The notes beneath the pieces were generated by a model, which did not search any database, was not told where the DNA came from, and saw nothing but the letters and a program-made list of their open reading frames with translations. Positions 20,828-23,950 of a DNA stretch of 23,950 bases are shown here, piece by piece. Positions within the stretch are counted from its first letter, which is position 1, and each line of letters starts with the position of its first letter. A program made the translations under genes and the position numbers. The DNA is from Rhodopirellula sp. (GTDB lineage Bacteria > Planctomycetota > Planctomycetia > Pirellulales > Pirellulaceae): positions 1-23,950 of the forward strand of contig DOPG01000463.1 in NCBI GenBank assembly GCA_003513555.1. Direction: 5' to 3'.

Positions 20828-22627
20828 ATGGGCAAACGAAAACGACGGCCGTTACAACCAATAGGCGACAAAAGTCGGCATCGGAGGTCGACTTCTGGGC
20901 AAGCAACAAGGCCAACGGCAAATACGATCGCCGCTCGGACATACTCTTTCAAAATGCTGCTGGGCTGTGTTTGCCTAGTGGCATTTTTTTTGCGACTGCT
21001 GAATGTACTTCAAACGATTGAGTTACCCACCATCGTCCAACTGATGGGCGATGCACGTGGTTATGTCGATTGGGCGCAGCGAATCTCGGCTGGCGAGTGG
21101 TACGGACAAGAAACCTTCTATCAGGCTCCGTTGTATCCCTATACGCTCGCAATACTGATCAAAGGATTCTCTGCAGGTACATTCAGCCTGCGTTTTTTCC
21201 AAATCATCCTGGGCACACTCAGTGTCGGGTTGCTCGGAATTGCTGGCCGGCATGCGTTCAATCGACGAGTTGGCGTGATGAGCGCGGTAATGTACGCCCT
21301 CTATCCTCCCGCAATCTATTACGACGGGATCATACAAAAAACGGCATTGGCTTCATTTCTCCTGTGCCTACTGTTAGCTGAATGTTCTTACCTGAATCGA
21401 CGGGCTTCCAAGGTTCACTCGTTATTTGCCGGCATCACGCTGGGGCTGCTTGTCCTGACTCGGGAGAATGCATTGCTATGGGTACCTGTCATTCCAATTT
21501 GGATGGCATTACGAATACCAGCAGAACGCGCGGGCAAAATCGGGACATTGGTCAGTTATGCATTAGGGCTCGCGGTTGTGTTGCTTCCAGTAGCCGCTAG
21601 GAATGCGTCCTTGGGTGGAGAATGGTCCCCGACTACCTTTCAAGCCGGACCCAACTTTTACATTGGGAACAACTTGAGTTCCAATGGACTCTACCGCCCC
21701 TTAGTACCTGGACATGAAACGCCTAAGTACGAACGAGCGGATGCACAGCGATTAGCAGAACTGGACCAAGGGCGGGAATTGACAGCCCGCGAAGTTTCAC
21801 GCTACTGGTTCGAAAGATCATTTGACGAAATCAAGCAGGATCCCGTGCGTTGGCTCCAATTGCTAACGATCAAATCCCTCATGGTGGTGAACCGATTCGA
21901 AGTACCTGATGTCGAAAGCATGAGAGTCTATCGAGACTTCTCGATCACGCTGCGTGTAATTGCCCCCGTCTGGCATTTTGGAATCCTCTGTCCTCTCGCG
22001 ATCTGGGGAATACTTGTCACAAGAAAGCGATGGCGGCGACTTTCGCTGTTTTATGCATTCACGCTAGTGATGGTGGCAGCCATCGTTGGTTTCTTTATCC
22101 TCGGTCGCTACCGCGAACCGTTGGTACCACTACTGATTCTTTTTGCAGCTGGCGGCATACCTGAACTGATTCGACTGCTTCGCATGCGCGACTGGTCTTC
22201 ATATCGAGTCCCCATTACGGCAACACTTTTGTCGATCGTGGTCTGCAATCTGCCCGTACACGATGAATCAATGCTCAACGCAAGCTCCTACATGAATGCA
22301 GGAGTGGCAGCTGGCATGAATGATGATCTCCGCGAATCGATCGAATATCTCATCAACGCAATTGATGCTGAGCCAGCTTTAGCAGAGGCGTACGCCAACC
22401 TTGGTCGCGCCTATGAACAGAGCAATGAACCCGAAAAAGCCATTCGTTGCTACCAGGAAGCATTATCGGTAGATCCATTACTGGAACCCGTGGACACATG
22501 GCTGGGGTCTGTCTTTGAATCCATGGGCGCTCAATCTGAAGCAATCGAGTGCTACCGCCGAGCTTTGGACAAGAACCCACTGGATCATGAAGCACAGGCT
22601 GGCTTGAAGCGTTTAAAGGTCAAATAA
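20828..22627 (+). CDS. GT39-like GT-C glycosyltransferase with C-terminal TPR repeats
   Basis: Counting from the ATG at 20828 the protein has 599 residues; an in-frame TTG four codons upstream is less likely. Residues 1-40 are a basic cytoplasmic tail (MGKRKRRPLQ and onward), followed by the first membrane helix at about 42-60. LMGDARGYVDWAQRI (72-86) carries the acidic residue of the first outer loop typical of GT-C enzymes, and FYQAPLYPYTLAIL (97-110) matches the PMT_2 pattern. About ten helices follow, then a soluble region with about three tetratricopeptide repeats (487-520, 521-554, 555-588). The enzyme presumably transfers a lipid-phosphate-linked sugar on the outer face, with the TPRs binding a partner or substrate protein there. 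It is on the same strand as the GT2 and first GT-C enzyme and could share their donor. Confidence 0.8.
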   Translation: MGKRKRRPLQPIGDKSRHRRSTSGQATRPTANTIAARTYSFKMLLGCVCLVAFFLRLLNVLQTIELPTIVQLMGDARGYVDWAQRISAGEWYGQETFYQAPLYPYTLAILIKGFSAGTFSLRFFQIILGTLSVGLLGIAGRHAFNRRVGVMSAVMYALYPPAIYYDGIIQKTALASFLLCLLLAECSYLNRRASKVHSLFAGITLGLLVLTRENALLWVPVIPIWMALRIPAERAGKIGTLVSYALGLAVVLLPVAARNASLGGEWSPTTFQAGPNFYIGNNLSSNGLYRPLVPGHETPKYERADAQRLAELDQGRELTAREVSRYWFERSFDEIKQDPVRWLQLLTIKSLMVVNRFEVPDVESMRVYRDFSITLRVIAPVWHFGILCPLAIWGILVTRKRWRRLSLFYAFTLVMVAAIVGFFILGRYREPLVPLLILFAAGGIPELIRLLRMRDWSSYRVPITATLLSIVVCNLPVHDESMLNASSYMNAGVAAGMNDDLRESIEYLINAIDAEPALAEAYANLGRAYEQSNEPEKAIRCYQEALSVDPLLEPVDTWLGSVFESMGAQSEAIECYRRALDKNPLDHEAQAGLKRLKVK

Positions 22628-22633
22628 ACTACT

Positions 22634-22647
22634 TGAAACCGGTTTCA
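22634..22647. repeat. 14-bp perfect palindrome after the GT-C/TPR gene
   Basis: TGAAACCGGTTTCA is self-complementary across all 14 bases and starts six bases after the stop codon. With almost no loop it makes a poor terminator; it may be an operator-like site for a dimeric protein in the leader region of the pseudopilin gene, or chance. Confidence 0.35.
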
Positions 22648-22781
22648 TAGATCGCAATTCGCGACACACCGGATCGCAACGAAAAGACGTTGATTCAAAA
22701 AGTTACAGAAGTCTGACTTGCTCACGCTTCAAATTGCCGAACATAATGTTTTTTGAAAATTCGCGATAACGCAATAAATCG

Positions 22782-22810
22782 TTGAGTACCTTTTTCATAT
22801 CGCGTCGAAT
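22782..22810 (+). promoter_or_regulatory. Candidate promoter of the DUF1559 pseudopilin gene
   Basis: TTGAGT (22782-22787) and TCGAAT (22805-22810) match the sigma-70 -35 and -10 boxes at four of six positions each, with an exact 17-base spacer. They lie in an AT-rich stretch about 100 bases before the gene. The match is only moderate. Confidence 0.3.
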
Positions 22811-22913
22811 AACTCGGTTTTTAGTTGCCGCAGATTGCCTTTGCTGGTACGATTAGGGTGCGGATTTTCGCAGGGGATGCCCCAATTTCTCATTCTTGTA
22901 ATTTTCGGAGTTC

Positions 22914-23950
22914 ATGATGATCAGAAAAACTCGCGATCGAAAAGGTTTCACGCTTGTGGAACTATTGGTCGTGATTGCCATTATCGGCGTGCTCGTTGGC
23001 CTACTGCTTCCCGCAGTTCAAGCCGCTCGCGAAGCCGCTCGCCGCATGTCTTGCAGCAACAACTTCAAGCAAATCGGTTTGGCGATTCACAACTACCACA
23101 GTACGTACAAGCAACTGCCAAAGCATGGTACCGGTACAAAACGCGGTACTGCTGGCAATTCAACGAACAACTACAATCGACTCTTCCTGAGTTACCTAGT
23201 TCCAATCCTTCCATTCTGCGAGCAGCAGGCACTTTGGGAGAAAATTTCCCAACCCAGCCTTGAGACTGTTCCCGGAACCACCATGCCGGGTAGTGTGCTT
23301 GGTGGCATGTGGCCAGCGATGGGACCTGCCCCATGGAGAACTCAATACGTTCCATGGATGACTCAGGTTCCAACTTATCGATGCCCCAGTGACCCTGCCT
23401 ACAGCCCACCAGGCTTGGCTCGGTCAAACTACGGTGCTTGCATCGGCGACGCAATCGACCGAAGCCGTGATGGTGGCATGAACGAGTGGGGTTACAAGAG
23501 CAACTCAAATGGTAACGCGACCAACCGAGTTCGAGACCTGAACTGGATGGCAACACGAGCTCGTGCTTCGATGCGTGGATTCTTCTGGCCTCGACACGAT
23601 TCTAAGTTCCGCGACGTTTTGGATGGCCTGTCAAACACGATCGCAGCGGGTGAGATTTGCACTTCGCTTCAACAACGTGAGACCAAGGCTGACTTCGCTC
23701 GAATTGGTGGTGGTTCCAATGGCGCAGCTTCTAACCCAAGCTTGTGCAAGAACAACGTCAACATCGATCCTGAGCGTCCTACACGCTGGGGTGCTGGTGC
23801 CAACGTATCCACAGGTGGTACTCAAATGCGTGGTGTTCGCTGGGCTGACTTCCGGCCTCACTACACCGGTATGCAGACCATCTTGCCACCGAATGCTCCT
23901 AACTGTCACCTCAGTGGTGGCGGTGATTACAACGAAACGATCATGTCCGC
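22914..23950 (+). CDS. DUF1559 pseudopilin-like protein, partial, C-terminus beyond right edge
   Basis: The visible 345 codons are open to the edge. The N-terminus is a classic type III (prepilin) signal: MMIRKTRDRKG then FTLVELLVVIAIIGVLVGLL, with Gly11 before the cleavage site and Glu five residues later (E16), followed by LPAVQAAREAARRMSC. The next part (SNNFKQIGLAIHNYHSTY, then YRCPSDP and LDGLSNTIAAGE) matches the DUF1559 (SBP_bac_10) family that is greatly expanded in planctomycetes. The usual C-terminal H-x9-DG motif would lie just past the edge. GGAG at 22907-22910 stands three bases from the first ATG and six from the second, so the start may be 22917. The protein is expected to be processed by a prepilin peptidase and anchored in the inner membrane; its role in the cell surface is unproven. 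Confidence 0.92.
   Translation, partial: MMIRKTRDRKGFTLVELLVVIAIIGVLVGLLLPAVQAAREAARRMSCSNNFKQIGLAIHNYHSTYKQLPKHGTGTKRGTAGNSTNNYNRLFLSYLVPILPFCEQQALWEKISQPSLETVPGTTMPGSVLGGMWPAMGPAPWRTQYVPWMTQVPTYRCPSDPAYSPPGLARSNYGACIGDAIDRSRDGGMNEWGYKSNSNGNATNRVRDLNWMATRARASMRGFFWPRHDSKFRDVLDGLSNTIAAGEICTSLQQRETKADFARIGGGSNGAASNPSLCKNNVNIDPERPTRWGAGANVSTGGTQMRGVRWADFRPHYTGMQTILPPNAPNCHLSGGGDYNETIMS

Noticed and set aside
22873..22883. GGGG-ATG-CCCC inverted repeat before the pseudopilin gene
   Set aside because: A 4-bp stem with a 3-base loop is common by chance and is not conserved evidence of a terminator or riboswitch.
1..23950. CRISPR arrays, defence systems, prophage or tRNA genes
   Set aside because: No regularly spaced repeats, cas-like proteins, integrases, phage structural genes or cloverleaf-like sequences were found on reading.

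Overview
The window looks like chromosomal DNA of a planctomycete, most likely of the Pirellulaceae (Rhodopirellula-like). The reasons are an N-terminal LESRRLLAAD motif on a giant SdrD-type surface protein, a protein of the planctomycete-restricted TIGR03009 type, a pseudopilin-like DUF1559 protein, moderate GC, long spacers and few Shine-Dalgarno sites. No rRNA, tRNA, insertion sequence, phage gene or CRISPR array is visible.

Layout. (1) 1-1159, minus: a glycosyltransferase cut by the left edge. (2) 1712-4467, plus: a PilT-type retraction ATPase, then a GspE/PilB-like protein that has lost the Walker A lysine and looks like a pseudo-ATPase. (3) 4574-10551, minus: an exported seven-bladed WD40 protein followed by a 1610-residue secreted protein with eight SdrD/Cna-B-like repeats and a Ca-loop-rich FG-GAP-like end. 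(4) 10878-13672, plus: a TIGR03009/LolA-like periplasmic protein, an FmdB-type zinc ribbon, an isochorismatase-family hydrolase two bases behind it, and an orphan 122-residue protein. (5) 13711-16167, minus: an MMPL/RND-family membrane transporter. (6) 16640-22627, plus: a cell-surface glycosylation cluster consisting of a dolichol-phosphate-mannose-synthase-like GT2, a GT39/ArnT-like GT-C enzyme overlapping it by four bases, an orphan polytopic membrane protein, a tiny acidic lipoprotein and a second GT-C enzyme with C-terminal TPRs. (7) 22914 to the right edge, plus: a DUF1559 protein with a prepilin-type N-terminus.

How the parts may work together (inference). The GT2 enzyme would charge a polyprenyl phosphate with a sugar on the cytoplasmic face, and the two GT-C enzymes would transfer it to acceptors on the outer face. 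Candidate acceptors include surface proteins such as the Sdr protein and the DUF1559 pseudopilin. PilT, the pseudo-ATPase and the pseudopilin belong to type IV pilus/type II secretion-like machinery whose other parts (PilB, PilC, PilM-Q, PilD) are not in this window.

The points most worth a second look are the pseudo-ATPase beside PilT, cysteines in the Sdr repeats that occur only as matched pairs, the compact polyprenyl-phosphate glycosylation cluster with an orphan membrane protein, and the structured leader in front of the acidic lipoprotein.
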